A stretch of 64,000 nucleotides of DNA from Vreelandella stevensii S18214. Lineage in GTDB: Bacteria; Pseudomonadota; Gammaproteobacteria; Pseudomonadales; Halomonadaceae. The notes beneath the pieces were generated by a model. That model had not been told where the DNA came from. It searched no databases and was given only the letters and a program-made list of their open reading frames with translations. Positions 27,407 to 37,348 of the stretch are shown piece after piece; positions within the stretch are counted from its first letter, which is position 1, and each line of letters opens with the position of its first letter. The position numbers were made by a program, and so were the translations under genes. The stretch spans positions 1 to 64,000 of the forward strand of contig NZ_AJTS01000030.1 of assembly GCF_000275725.1 (NCBI RefSeq), given 5' to 3'.

Positions 27407-28000
27407 ATGCGTCGGCGTCATTTTTTACGTATTTCCGGTGCGCTGTTGGCCACCGCCCTGCTGGCCGGCTGCGCCAGCCCCCAGTTCCTGCAGCTGAACC
27501 CTTCCCGCACGGCCAACGTGCCGCAGGTAGGCTCCGGGCAGCAGGTGACCGTGGTGGCCGTGGATGCCCGCCCGAGTGAAGTCATTGGCACCCGGGCAGG
27601 CGGCAGCATGTCGACGGCGCAAATCACCGTCAACCGACATGAATTGATTCCGAAACTTCAGGCCGAAGCTGAGCGTGCGGTGCGCGACATGGGCTTCAAC
27701 CCCACCCGGGAAACCGCCCAGGGCCGCCCCACTCTGACGCTGGAGCTCGCCAGTCTGGCTTACCTGCGGGGCGATAGCGGCCAGCCGCTCATCGACGAGG
27801 CCCGTATCGAGGGTGTCTTCCGCGCCATCGCGCAGCATCAGGGCACGACCTATACCGGCACCTATACCTCACGCCGTACGCAGGGCTACGCCATCAAACC
27901 CGGTGAAGACAGCAATACCCGCATGCTGAACGACCTGCTGAGCGATGGTTTGAACCGCGCCTTCAGCGACCCGGAACTGGGCCGCCTGCTGGCGCGCTGA
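27407..28000 (+). CDS. YajG-family lipoprotein
   Basis: 197 residues from the ATG at 27407 (GGAG at 27396-27399). The lipobox 'LLAGC' marks an outer-membrane lipoprotein. 'TVVAVDARPSEVIGTRAG' and 'LEAEAERAVRDMGF'-like text ('LQAEAERAVRDMGFNPT') match YajG. The family function is unknown; in some species it is near cell-wall amidase regulation genes. It follows the cysA gene by 141 bp and probably has its own promoter. Confidence 0.82.
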   Translation: MRRRHFLRISGALLATALLAGCASPQFLQLNPSRTANVPQVGSGQQVTVVAVDARPSEVIGTRAGGSMSTAQITVNRHELIPKLQAEAERAVRDMGFNPTRETAQGRPTLTLELASLAYLRGDSGQPLIDEARIEGVFRAIAQHQGTTYTGTYTSRRTQGYAIKPGEDSNTRMLNDLLSDGLNRAFSDPELGRLLAR

Positions 28001-28011
28001 CCTGGGTCAAT

Positions 28012-28644
28012 TCACACGCGAGGGCCGCGCCGCTCCAGTGCCCAAAGGCTCTCGCGACGGCCACACTCATCGGCAGGCTCCGTAGCGAGGCGATCAACGC
28101 GAAAATTGGGTGCCAGCAGGCGCTCTATTTCGTGGTCGGGCACGTTGAAGGGCGGCCCTGCCTCGCCTTCCTGATGCGTCAGCGCGACGAGCAATCCCTT
28201 GGCACCGGGCGGTATCAGCTGTGCCAGATGGAACGCATAGCGCTCACGGGTGGCGGGTGGCAGGGCAATCAACGCCGCCCGGTCATAGAAGGCCCCGACT
28301 TCGTCAGCCTGTTTGATATGCAGATGAAAGAAGTCCCCGCACCAGAGCTCGACACTCCCCTGACGAAACACCTCGAAACCTGACTGGCGGTAGCGAGAAA
28401 CGCCCTCTTCCCGCTGGGCCAGAAACTGCTCGATGGCTTCCGGGACCAGCTCGACGCCCAGCACCGGATGACCCTGCTCGGCCAGCCAGCGCATGTCCAG
28501 GCTCTTGCCGCACAGCGGCACCAGCACTTTGGCACCCTCCTCCACCCCCAGCTCGGGCCAGTGCTGTGGCAGCGCGGTATGTGTTGCCGCCAGATGAAAG
28601 CCAATGCGCCCTTCCTGCCAGCGCAACCGCCAGGGGTTGTCCAT
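28012..28644 (-). CDS. tpm: Thiopurine S-methyltransferase
   Basis: 210 residues from the ATG at 28644, preceded by GAGGTAAG. Family text: 'WRLRWQEGRIGFH', SAM-binding 'VLVPLCGKSLDMRWLAEQGH' and 'GVELVPEAIEQF', then 'FYDRAALIALPPATRERYA'. Bacterial TPMTs methylate thiopurines and metalloids such as selenium or tellurium compounds. It is the last of three reverse-strand genes after the SH3 protein. Confidence 0.94.
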   Translation of the reverse strand: MDNPWRLRWQEGRIGFHLAATHTALPQHWPELGVEEGAKVLVPLCGKSLDMRWLAEQGHPVLGVELVPEAIEQFLAQREEGVSRYRQSGFEVFRQGSVELWCGDFFHLHIKQADEVGAFYDRAALIALPPATRERYAFHLAQLIPPGAKGLLVALTHQEGEAGPPFNVPDHEIERLLAPNFRVDRLATEPADECGRRESLWALERRGPRV

Positions 28645-28690
28645 GGTACTTACCTCGTCAGGCCGTGATGGAGGATGACCAGCACGCTGT

Positions 28691-29326
28691 TTAGAACCAG
28701 CGGTCACGTTTTTTGCGGCGACGCGGCAGATGCGGCACGATCAGCCCCACCAGCAGGCCCGCACCGGCCACCCCCCCGCCGTACATGAAGTAGCGCATCA
28801 ACAAGTCTTCTTCCTGGGTATCCAGACGTGCCTGCAGCGCGCGCACCTGACGGCGGGCCTGCTCGGACTCGGCGTCCAGCTCGTGATTACGCGCTTCCAG
28901 CTCGGCAATACGCTGCTCACGGACCTCCAGAGTTTCGGTCATCGAAGAGACCCGCTGCTCCCAGGTATCGTTGATGCCGTCGAGCTCCTGGGTCAGTTCT
29001 TCCACCTGCGCCTGAAGCTCTGGCAACTGCTGACGAGCGCTGGGCGTTTGCTGCAGTTCGCTGCTCAACACCCACACGGTGTCGCCGCTGTTGCTGCGCA
29101 CTCGGGTGTAGTTCCCGCTGGTTTCCAGTACGTCGACCTGCTCACCCGCATTCAGGGTTCCCACAATGCGATAGCCATCTGTGGGGCCACTACGCACATA
29201 GGTGCTTAGCTCATCACTGACCCAGGCCTGGCTATCGGATTGAGCAAACGCTAACTGGCCACTGGCACTCAACAGCACGCCCATGGCGGCGGCGTAACAA
29301 TTCCTTCGAAATTTCTCTACTTGCAT
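28691..29326 (-). CDS. YgiM-like SH3-domain membrane protein (TIGR04211 type)
   Basis: 211 residues. A signal peptide (to 'GQLAFA') precedes a bacterial SH3 domain: 'AWVSDELSTYVRSGPTDGYR', 'VGTLNAGEQVDVLE', 'DTVWVLSSEL'. A coiled coil spans ~90-175 (heptads of Leu/Gln/Glu). A C-terminal membrane helix 'GVAGAGLLVGLIV' ends in a basic tail RRRKKR. The layout (signal, SH3, coiled coil, TM, basic tail) is that of E. coli YgiM. Function is unknown, probably envelope-associated. Confidence 0.85.
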   Translation of the reverse strand: MQVEKFRRNCYAAAMGVLLSASGQLAFAQSDSQAWVSDELSTYVRSGPTDGYRIVGTLNAGEQVDVLETSGNYTRVRSNSGDTVWVLSSELQQTPSARQQLPELQAQVEELTQELDGINDTWEQRVSSMTETLEVREQRIAELEARNHELDAESEQARRQVRALQARLDTQEEDLLMRYFMYGGGVAGAGLLVGLIVPHLPRRRKKRDRWF

Positions 29327-29409
29327 GACGTCATGTCCTGATCATAAAAAACGCGGCTGACCGACGAAGCCAGCCTGCGTAGCGCTATAGCGTTGCGCGT
29401 GTTGGGCGC

Positions 29410-29739
29410 TTACCCTTCCCCACGGGGCGGTAGCGGGAAGGGACGAGGAAACTCCGCGACGCGAGCATCACTTTTCACCGCCTTCAAGGGGCCTTCACGC
29501 TCTACTTCGTCAATGCGCACAATGGCATTGAGCGGCAGGTAGCTGCGCTTGACACCTTCGAAGGTACGCTGCAGTTTCTCCGCTCCCGGATCCACCACCA
29601 CTCGCGACGCATCGTCAAAGACAAACTCCTCGACTTCAATAAAGCCCCAGAGTTCGCTCTGAAAGATCTCTCTTACGTATAAATCCCAAATTTCACCCTG
29701 CTGGTGAACCACCACACGGTAGATCGGCTTGGCCGCCAT
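29410..29739 (-). CDS. DUF1820 family protein
   Basis: 109 residues from the ATG at 29739, which has a good AGAGGAAGG site; the longer frame to 29799 is not needed. 'IYRVVVHQQGEIWDLYVREI' and 'GFIEVEEFVFDD' followed by 'RSYLPLNAIVRIDEVER' match DUF1820, a small gammaproteobacterial family of unknown role. It is upstream of the ygiM-like gene on the same strand. Confidence 0.85.
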   Translation of the reverse strand: MAAKPIYRVVVHQQGEIWDLYVREIFQSELWGFIEVEEFVFDDASRVVVDPGAEKLQRTFEGVKRSYLPLNAIVRIDEVEREGPLKAVKSDARVAEFPRPFPLPPRGEG

Positions 29740-29947
29740 CCTGGCCCTTCCTCTTGACGCTTGAACGTATCCAACAACGGGGTAGCCTACCACACTCACC
29801 GGGCAGCCCCTTAGCAGACATCGTCAAGGCCCACGAATTCCCTGCTCTCCCTTCAGTGGGTGCTAATTAGCCCGGGGCCACCTGGGTCGTGTATGGTGGA
29901 AAGAGTGTTTGGCACGATTTTTCATCTACCCAACAGGAGTCACCACC

Positions 29948-31171
29948 ATGCAAAAGGATCCCAACAAGGGCTACATCGCCCTCCTCGGCTGGAGCCTCAA
30001 TGCAATCGAAGCGGCCGAGCAGTTCGACCGGCGCTACATCGTGGTCGCCCCCGACTGGGCAGAAGAACACTGCAAAAAACACGATATTCCCTACGTTCCC
30101 TGGAACTTCGAGCGCCTCAACGACCGCTCCATGGAAATAGCAGAAACCCTCAAGGAAAAAGGCGTGGATGTCGCTATCCCGCTATTCGAGGAGACCGTCG
30201 AGTGGGCCGGTGCGATCAACTCCGTACTGCTCGATAACCCTCGCCTCTATGGCCAGTCCCTGCTCCTGCGTGACAAGGCGCTGATGAAGCGGCGCGCCCA
30301 GCTGGGCGGTATTCGCGTGGGTATTTTCGAAGAGGCCCACGACAGAGACGATGTCATCCGTTTCCTGAAACGGGTCAACCAGACCCTGCTCAAGCTGGAC
30401 GGCGACCCCAACGACCCTATCCACTTGAAGGCGTTCGACAAGGCGGGCTGCCTCGGGCACCGCGTCATCCGCACGCCGGACGAGGTGGATACCATCCCGG
30501 ATGAAGAGTTTCCCGTGTTGATGGAGTCGCACCTGGATGGCTGGGAATTCGCCGTGGAAGCGTGGATTCACGATGGCAAAATCGCCTTCCTGAACATTTC
30601 AGAATACGTCACGCTGGGTTATTCGGTGTTCGTTCCCGCCTCGCCGGAGCTCGAGCAGTATCGCCAACAGATCACCGCCCAGATCGAAAAACTGATCAAG
30701 GCCTTCGATATCGAGTTTGGCCTGATCCATCCGGAGTACTTCGTCACCAGCGATGGCGAGATGTACTTTGGTGAAGTCGCCTATCGTCCGCCAGGGTTCA
30801 AGGTGTTCGAACTCCTCGAGCGCGTCTATGGCTTCAACGCCTATCAAGCGTCGATGCTGGTCTTCGACCCCAAAGCCACGGCAGAAGAAGTAGCCGAGTT
30901 CTTCCCCAAGGAGATCGTCGATGCCAACGGGTTTGCGGGCTGCTTTGGCGTTTATCCGCGCCGCCGCGTGGTCAGCCGCCTGGAAATACCCGAAGAGACC
31001 GAAGATCATGACTACTTCGAGTCCCATGAGCTGACGCCCCCCTTGGAAGAGACCGTGACCAAGCGCACCGCGTTTGGGACCCACTGGGGGCTGATCTACT
31101 TCAAGGGCGACGATGCCCATACGCTACGTGACCTGCTCAAGCGGCAGGAATCTCTCGACTTCTATGTATAA
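29948..31171 (+). CDS. Uncharacterised ATP-grasp ligase
   Basis: 407 residues from the ATG at 29948 with an AGGAG site. A Rossmann-like N-terminal part (~8-110) is followed by an ATP-grasp domain. Nucleotide-binding strands include 'QTLLKLDGDPND' near 150 and 'HLDGWEFAVEAWIHDGKI' (195-212). The metal-binding end is 'EMYFGEVAYRPPG' (271-283). ATP-grasp enzymes make acyl-phosphates and ligate them to amines or thiols. It lies 29 bp before a large papain-like protein gene, suggesting an amide-bond-forming and amide-bond-cleaving pair. Substrates are unknown. Confidence 0.75.
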   Translation: MQKDPNKGYIALLGWSLNAIEAAEQFDRRYIVVAPDWAEEHCKKHDIPYVPWNFERLNDRSMEIAETLKEKGVDVAIPLFEETVEWAGAINSVLLDNPRLYGQSLLLRDKALMKRRAQLGGIRVGIFEEAHDRDDVIRFLKRVNQTLLKLDGDPNDPIHLKAFDKAGCLGHRVIRTPDEVDTIPDEEFPVLMESHLDGWEFAVEAWIHDGKIAFLNISEYVTLGYSVFVPASPELEQYRQQITAQIEKLIKAFDIEFGLIHPEYFVTSDGEMYFGEVAYRPPGFKVFELLERVYGFNAYQASMLVFDPKATAEEVAEFFPKEIVDANGFAGCFGVYPRRRVVSRLEIPEETEDHDYFESHELTPPLEETVTKRTAFGTHWGLIYFKGDDAHTLRDLLKRQESLDFYV

Positions 31172-31200
31172 TTCTCCCTTTATCGGGATAAGGAGTCAGC

Positions 31201-33225
31201 GTGACCAATCAGCGTTCCACCCCTGACGGGGAAGAAGGCAAGCTCGATGGGTTGCTGAGCAAGTTCGATGAGGCAGTATCGCTACTTGACAAGGCCCCCG
31301 CCGTTTCAAAGGTGGCCAAGCTGCCCCGTGTGATGGACACCGCGCGGCGTATCCTGATGGTCGAAGGAGGCTGCGCAGCGCTGGAAGCGCGCGCCGCCAA
31401 CTTCGAGGCAGCAGGGGTATTTGTGGGATCAGACTGGGAAACCCCCCAGTATCTGGTCCCGGCGTTGACCCCATTTTCGCTGAAAAGCGCCGATGCCACT
31501 GTGGTAGTGATCGAGGCGCTGAGCGAACTGCGGCTGCTGGCGGTGGCCAAGGGCGTTTACGCGCATCCTCAGCTGTCGCCAGAACATGCCCATCACTACC
31601 TTACTCAGGTCATGGCTATCAACTTGGGGCTGCTGTTCAACGCGCCCAGCGAAGCCGAGCGTGAAACCCAAGGCCGGCTGGCAAAAATTCCCCGCCAACT
31701 GTTTCAGCACCTGGCCGAGCGGCTAGGCCATGAGCACGTCATCGATCAACTGATCGATGAAATCTGGCGGATTCTCAAGCAGCGGCCCATCCAGGTCGAC
31801 TCCATCAAGCAGATGATCACCCAGATCGCCCTGTGCCAGGCCAACCCGGAGATTGACCTGGGCGCCAGCGGCCAGGGTGCCGACCGGCTGGTCAGCTCGC
31901 TCTATGGCCCCACGCAGGCCTGCCGGGAAGACCCCGGCATCGAGGTCTACCGGGCACGCTTGGAGCGCATGGACCACGCAACGCTTCAAGCGGAGTCCAC
32001 CGGTTTTGCCCGTGCCATGCACGATACTGGCCTCGTGTCGCCTTACCATGCCGTCCTGCTGCGCTTCCTGTTGGAAGAAGCCGATCAATTGCTTTCCGAG
32101 GCGCTGGGGCTGTCGTCCACAGGGCGCGACTGCCTGCTGTGCTATCGCGAATTGGCGCATACCTTGATTCGCAGCGGCGTCTACCCCGCCACCGCTCAGG
32201 CGGTCTATGGCCTGGCGCTCATGCTGGAACGCGGAATTCTCTATCAACCGCCGGTGGCACCAGCCATGTGGCGGCAGCTGAGCCTGCCGCTCTCCGACTG
32301 GGCCGTCTCGCGTTTGACGCTGGCCTATGGCGATACCGCATCGCCCAGAGCACGTTTGATCGAAGGCGTGCTGTGCATGCTGGGACTACCGCTGGGCATT
32401 GGCCAGGGTAACAACCCTACCTGCCAATCGGCGCGTGCACTGTCGATGTGGGCCTACAACGACCCGGACTACCTGCTGCAAATGGTGACCTGGGCCGCTC
32501 GGGACGATGAGATCATCATGCATTTCGAAGGCCAACCGATCTCTTCACAGGAGAGCGTGGCGGGAGTGGCCAGCGAGCTCCCTCTCGATCTCGACCCGGT
32601 GTCGTTGATCGTCGTCCCGCACCTGGATCGCATTTATGCGGAAATGGGCCGACGCTGCATCGGCCGGGAAGGCGACCCTCACCGCTGGGTCAACCCTGAG
32701 TTTCACGGCTGGTGGTCTGGCCGTGGATTCAGTATCAATGTGGACGTAGCCACCGGGAAGCTGCATGAGGTCGACACCTTCATTCGTCACTTCTACGCCA
32801 GCTACCACCCTTTCTACAACGGCAATCAGCCGCTGATTCACCCCCAGCCTGCTGGCGTTGCCGTCACGGACAGCGCGGCGCGTTTCATCGGCTGGCATGC
32901 CATCACTATTCTACGCGCCTCGCTCGACCCCAGCGATGTCATGCGCGTCTACTTCTACAACCCCAATAACGATAGCGGCCAGGACTGGGGAGATGGACTC
33001 AAGGTCAGTACTGCTGGCAACGGCGAACGCTTCGGTGAAGCATCACTGCCCTTCGAGCAGTTTCTCTCGCGGCTTTACATCTACCACTACGACCCCCTGG
33101 AAAGCGACGGGCTGGCCAGCGTGGGCGAGGAGGAGCTGGAGCGCGTCAAGGGCTATCTACATCGCAGCTGGGGAGCTACGCGAATCCCTCCCACCGACTT
33201 GCAGGCAGAGCCAGGCACAACATGA
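31201..33225 (+). CDS. Large uncharacterised protein with papain-like catalytic pattern
   Basis: 674 residues, GTG start with AAGGAG 5 bp before it. The N-terminal ~390 residues are helical with no domain I know. Then 'GIGQGNNPTCQSARALSMWA' places Gln402 six residues before Cys408 at the start of a helix, the spacing of the oxyanion Gln and catalytic Cys in papain-fold peptidases. Downstream, His566 in 'GWHAITILRA' and Asn587 in 'VYFYNPNNDSGQDWG' resemble papain's His and Asn. This is a pattern match, not a proven fold. There is no signal peptide, so it acts in the cytoplasm with the ATP-grasp partner. Confidence 0.6.
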   Translation: MTNQRSTPDGEEGKLDGLLSKFDEAVSLLDKAPAVSKVAKLPRVMDTARRILMVEGGCAALEARAANFEAAGVFVGSDWETPQYLVPALTPFSLKSADATVVVIEALSELRLLAVAKGVYAHPQLSPEHAHHYLTQVMAINLGLLFNAPSEAERETQGRLAKIPRQLFQHLAERLGHEHVIDQLIDEIWRILKQRPIQVDSIKQMITQIALCQANPEIDLGASGQGADRLVSSLYGPTQACREDPGIEVYRARLERMDHATLQAESTGFARAMHDTGLVSPYHAVLLRFLLEEADQLLSEALGLSSTGRDCLLCYRELAHTLIRSGVYPATAQAVYGLALMLERGILYQPPVAPAMWRQLSLPLSDWAVSRLTLAYGDTASPRARLIEGVLCMLGLPLGIGQGNNPTCQSARALSMWAYNDPDYLLQMVTWAARDDEIIMHFEGQPISSQESVAGVASELPLDLDPVSLIVVPHLDRIYAEMGRRCIGREGDPHRWVNPEFHGWWSGRGFSINVDVATGKLHEVDTFIRHFYASYHPFYNGNQPLIHPQPAGVAVTDSAARFIGWHAITILRASLDPSDVMRVYFYNPNNDSGQDWGDGLKVSTAGNGERFGEASLPFEQFLSRLYIYHYDPLESDGLASVGEEELERVKGYLHRSWGATRIPPTDLQAEPGTT

Positions 33226-33263
33226 CATAATGCGCGGTCTTTCAACGCTCCTGATACGCTGCC

Positions 33264-34022
33264 ATGATACGACTCGATCAACTGCTGGTCAGCCAGGCGC
33301 TGGCCAGCTCACGCACCCGCGCCCAGCGCCTCATCAAGAATGGGCGTGTCTTTTTGACCGACGGCACCCCGCTCACCAAGCCTTCCGAAAAGTGGCCCGC
33401 CGACACATCACTGCGCGTCGAGGAGGACCCCGAGGAGCGCTACGCTTCCCGGGCAGGCCTTAAACTCGAGGGAGCGCTCACTACGCTGGATATGCGGCTG
33501 GAGGGCCTGGGCGTGCTGGATGTGGGCCAGTCCACCGGCGGCTTTACCGACTGCGCCCTGCGCTTCGGAGCCCGCCATGTAGTGGGTGTCGAGGTAGGCC
33601 ACGACCAGTTGGCCGAAGCGCTGCGCCAGGACCCAAGGGTGGTGTGCCTGGAAGGCTTGAATGCGCGCCACATGAGCACCTCGGCAGCCTTGCTGGAAGT
33701 GCTGCGCCAATACCCCATCGAGCTGGCCATCATGGACGTGTCGTTCATTTCTCAAACGCTGATCCTGCCGGAAATCGCCGCCCTGTTACCGGCCAAGGGA
33801 AAGCTTATCTCTCTGGTCAAACCGCAGTTCGAGTTGGAGCCCAGCGCGTTGGACAAGCGCGGCGTGGTACGCGACCCAGCCCGCTACAGCGAGGTGGAGC
33901 ACAAGATACGTGCAGCCTGCCAGAGCTGCGGTTTACACATCACCCATTGGCAAGAGAGCCCGATCACCGGCGGGGACGGCAATCGGGAGTTCCTGATGCT
34001 GGCCAGTCACGAGGCCCCTTAA
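33264..34022 (+). CDS. tlyA: TlyA-family rRNA 2'-O-methyltransferase
   Basis: 252 residues: S4 RNA-binding domain ('RLDQLLVSQALASSRTRAQR', 'LIKNGRVFL'), then an FtsJ-like methyltransferase ('VLDVGQSTGGFTDCALRFGA' for SAM, 'AIMDVSFISQTLILPE', 'SLVKPQFELE'). TlyA proteins methylate ribose of 16S/23S cytidines and affect capreomycin susceptibility. The stop overlaps the convergent MscK-like gene by 4 bp. Confidence 0.93.
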   Translation: MIRLDQLLVSQALASSRTRAQRLIKNGRVFLTDGTPLTKPSEKWPADTSLRVEEDPEERYASRAGLKLEGALTTLDMRLEGLGVLDVGQSTGGFTDCALRFGARHVVGVEVGHDQLAEALRQDPRVVCLEGLNARHMSTSAALLEVLRQYPIELAIMDVSFISQTLILPEIAALLPAKGKLISLVKPQFELEPSALDKRGVVRDPARYSEVEHKIRAACQSCGLHITHWQESPITGGDGNREFLMLASHEAP

Positions 34023-37000
34023 CCCAGATTTGCAGGAGGCAGCGGCTTGCGGGTCTGTACTTTCACCGACTCCCCTTGATCTCGGTGAAGCCATACGTCC
34101 ATCTGCTCGAAGGCGACCCGCACGCCCGCTTCGCGGAATAGCTCATCCACACGGCAGTTCACTTCGTCGGCTGCAAACAGCCGGTCCAGCAAGTCGTTGA
34201 CGAAGATGCGCAGCTCGAAATTCAGGCTGTGCGGGCCATAGTTAAGGTAGAACACCTGAGGCTCCGGGTCCGCCAGCACGCGTGGGTTTTCATCGGCGGC
34301 CTGGCGCAGCAGCTGATGCACCAATGGCAAATCAGAGCCATGCGCTACGCCATAGGTCAGCACCACCCGAGTGACATTGTCGGACAGCGACCAGTTGATC
34401 AGCTGATCGGTGACGAATGTCTTGTTGGGAATGATGATCTCCTTGCGATCGAAATCAGTCACCGTGGTGGCGCGGATGCGGATACGGCTGACCGTGCCAT
34501 GCAGGTTACCCAGCGTGATGGTGTCGCCGATTCGAATGGGGCGTTCGAACAGGATGATCAGGCCAGAAATGAAGTTGGCAAAGATCTCCTGCAAGCCAAA
34601 GCCCAGCCCCACGCTCAACGCCGCCACCAGCCACTGCAGCTTGTCCCAGGAAACCCCCAGGGTAGCCAGCGACATGACGACGCCCGTTCCCACGATGGCG
34701 TAAGAGAGCAGCGAGCTGATGGCGTAGGCGCTGCCCTGCTTCAAGGCCAGCCGCGACAGCACCATCACTTCGAGCAACCCCGGCAGGTTACGCGCCATGA
34801 TGAAGGTAATGGCGACCACCAACAGCGCGGTGAAAAAGTCGGAAAGGGAGAGCGCGCCGTCCACCAGATCGCCCTCATCGGCGTCCCACAGCGCCACCTG
34901 ATCCAGATACCCCAGCACTGCCAGCAAGTCCGACCAGACCAGGTAGAGCAGTAGACTGAACCCGATCAGCAGGATGAGCTTGGAGAGCCGCAGCGACTGA
35001 GTATTGATCTTCTCCATGTCCAGGGGCGGCTCCTCAACCACTTCGAGACCGCCCTCCGCCCCCTCCTGCACCTGGGCACGCCGTCGCGCCAAAGCGCGCC
35101 GATACGCCAGGCGGCGAGCGGCCACCGCCAGGCTGCGGACCACCGTGGCTTCCACTACGACCCACAGCCCCAGCAGGTAAAGAGTCATCGCAAAACGCGC
35201 CACTAACCGCAGTGCCGTATATTCGTAGCCCCAGGCCACCAGCCCCAGCATCACCAACGGTACGCTGGCCATGGCCAGCCCCAGGATCAACCGAAACAGC
35301 CGCACTCCAAAGACAGGTACGTGGGCCAGAATCAGCTGCATCAACCACCACGCCATGGCCAGCAGCCCCAGCATGAACAATCCCATGGCCACCGGGCGCA
35401 TGGCCAGCGGGGTTTCCATCTGCCCAGACATGGCCGCAATCCCTACCACGGGAACCAGCGCTACGCCTAACCCTCCAAGCAACTGGCGTAATCGAGCATT
35501 GTAGGCGGGTGCCCAGGTAAAGTGACGCTCGGCAACGCCATCGGGCACCAGCAAGCGGCGGCCCAGAGCAATCACCCCCCAGCTCAGGCTCAGTTGCAGC
35601 AAGGCCGGCGCCAGCCCCATTGCCAGGGCGCCTTCTGCCGTGCGCAGGGCAACGCCAGCTCCCGCCAGCGCCAGCGGACCAGGCAGCGCCAGCAGCGCAT
35701 TCATCAGCACTGCTCTGGGCGTGTGCAGCTGCGTATCACTCTTCAAACGGCCTATTTGCGAGTGTAGCCGGGCCAGCGCGGCCTTAATACGGGAGCGTAA
35801 CCCCAGCAGCGCCAGGCTTAGCAGCAGGAGCGGCGCACCGACCAGCATGTCCCAGCCAAGGCCCTGCCAGCGGTTGGGCAGTACGGCACGCCATTCGCCC
35901 TGCTGCCACTCCTGCTGCAGGTAATTGGGTAACTGGCGCACCCAGTTAAGGTCCAGCGGACGACTATTGGCTACCCAGAAAAGCTGTTCATCGATGGTGG
36001 CGCGCAGCTCGTGGGTGGTGGTCAAGAGCTGTTGCTGGTTCAACTGCAGCTCGATGGCGGCGCTCAACAGGCTGCCGTAGGACTGTTCGAGCTGCTCCAC
36101 CAGCTCACGGCGAGATTGATAAAGTCGCGTCAGGGAGTCCACCAGCCCAGGCGTCACCTCGACGCCCGCTTCCTGTAGCCGCTGAGTGGCCAGGCGTTCT
36201 CCCTGGCGCAGCTGATCACGCTGGCGTATCAGATCGAATTGCTTGAGGCGCAAGTCGGCAATTTCATCTTGCAGGTCGCGGCGCGGCACGATCACCGGTA
36301 GCGACTGGCGCTGCTCCCTGAGTATCCGGGATAGCAGCTGGCTACCGCGAATGGCCTCCATCTGCTCACCAAGACTACGCTGCAACTGACGCACCAGCTC
36401 CAATTGGCGCTGGGCTTCGATGTTTTCGCGCACGATGCCATTGGCGCGGTCGGTGGCACGCAGCAGCTCGAGGCTCAGGTTCTGGTTTACCTGCTGGGCG
36501 CGTAGCACCACCGGATGCCCCTCGGCAATCAATGGATCATCCCGGGCGGCATCGGCAATCGCCTGCTCGGACTGCAGGCGTCGCTGACGATCGATGACCC
36601 CTTGCAGCAGGTTCAGCCGCTGCTCCTGATGGTCGATCTGCAACGCCAACAGCTCGCGCCGCTGCTGAGCCAGTTCCCGCAGCCGACTGTTGGCACTGAG
36701 CTCACGCTGATTCAGGGACACTTCCTGCTCGGCCAGCGCACGCTCCAGACGCCACTGGATCAACTGCGCATCCTCGCGAGCGGATAGCTGGCGGTCGGCC
36801 AGCAGCGCTTCTCGGGTATCATGTTCGCGGCGCAAGGTCTCGGCCCGCTGCAAGGCTTCGGAGATGGCTTGCTGGGCACGTTCAGGCAAGGTTTGCGCAG
36901 CCAACAGCTGCGAATTGACTTCAGCCAACTGGCTCTGTAGCTGCTGGAGTTCGATCACTGCACTGCCCTGCTGAGCTTCCAGTGCGTCCAGCGGCGTATC

Positions 37001-37348
37001 GCTCAAGCTATCCACGGAGAGCTGCAGGCTCTCCTCTTCGGCCTCGCGAAGCTCACGCTCCAGCTGCAGCAGTTGCTCCGGGGCTTGACTGACGCGCTGC
37101 TCCAGCGCGCGCTGTCGCTCCTCCAGCGCCTTGAGCCGCTCATGGGCTTGCAGCGCCGCTTCCAGGGCAGCCTGCTCGCGCTGCTGCGCGGCGGTCAGCT
37201 CCCCCTCCTGAGACTCCAGTGCAGCCAGCCGCTCGTTCAGAGCACTTTCCGAAGGCACACGCTCGCCGCTTTCGGCCCACCCCACCGGAGATACAACCAG
37301 CAGCGCGACACACATCAACACGCCCAGCGCGCCGTTCACTGCTTTCAT
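34019..37348 (-). CDS. MscK/KefA-like mechanosensitive channel
   Basis: 1109 residues from the Met at 37348; a Met ten codons upstream (37378) is also possible. Signal peptide ('VLMCVALLVVSPVGWA'), then a long periplasmic Gln/Glu/Leu-rich coiled coil (~30-480), about eleven membrane helices, and the MscS core at the C-terminus. The core has 'GLQEIFANFISGLIILFERP' and 'IRIGDTITLGNLHGTV', then 'IIIPNKTFVTDQLINWSLSD'. Such channels open under hypoosmotic shock, useful to a halophile. The architecture is that of MscK, which is sensitised by ionic conditions. Confidence 0.92.
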   Translation of the reverse strand: MKAVNGALGVLMCVALLVVSPVGWAESGERVPSESALNERLAALESQEGELTAAQQREQAALEAALQAHERLKALEERQRALEQRVSQAPEQLLQLERELREAEEESLQLSVDSLSDTPLDALEAQQGSAVIELQQLQSQLAEVNSQLLAAQTLPERAQQAISEALQRAETLRREHDTREALLADRQLSAREDAQLIQWRLERALAEQEVSLNQRELSANSRLRELAQQRRELLALQIDHQEQRLNLLQGVIDRQRRLQSEQAIADAARDDPLIAEGHPVVLRAQQVNQNLSLELLRATDRANGIVRENIEAQRQLELVRQLQRSLGEQMEAIRGSQLLSRILREQRQSLPVIVPRRDLQDEIADLRLKQFDLIRQRDQLRQGERLATQRLQEAGVEVTPGLVDSLTRLYQSRRELVEQLEQSYGSLLSAAIELQLNQQQLLTTTHELRATIDEQLFWVANSRPLDLNWVRQLPNYLQQEWQQGEWRAVLPNRWQGLGWDMLVGAPLLLLSLALLGLRSRIKAALARLHSQIGRLKSDTQLHTPRAVLMNALLALPGPLALAGAGVALRTAEGALAMGLAPALLQLSLSWGVIALGRRLLVPDGVAERHFTWAPAYNARLRQLLGGLGVALVPVVGIAAMSGQMETPLAMRPVAMGLFMLGLLAMAWWLMQLILAHVPVFGVRLFRLILGLAMASVPLVMLGLVAWGYEYTALRLVARFAMTLYLLGLWVVVEATVVRSLAVAARRLAYRRALARRRAQVQEGAEGGLEVVEEPPLDMEKINTQSLRLSKLILLIGFSLLLYLVWSDLLAVLGYLDQVALWDADEGDLVDGALSLSDFFTALLVVAITFIMARNLPGLLEVMVLSRLALKQGSAYAISSLLSYAIVGTGVVMSLATLGVSWDKLQWLVAALSVGLGFGLQEIFANFISGLIILFERPIRIGDTITLGNLHGTVSRIRIRATTVTDFDRKEIIIPNKTFVTDQLINWSLSDNVTRVVLTYGVAHGSDLPLVHQLLRQAADENPRVLADPEPQVFYLNYGPHSLNFELRIFVNDLLDRLFAADEVNCRVDELFREAGVRVAFEQMDVWLHRDQGESVKVQTRKPLPPANLG

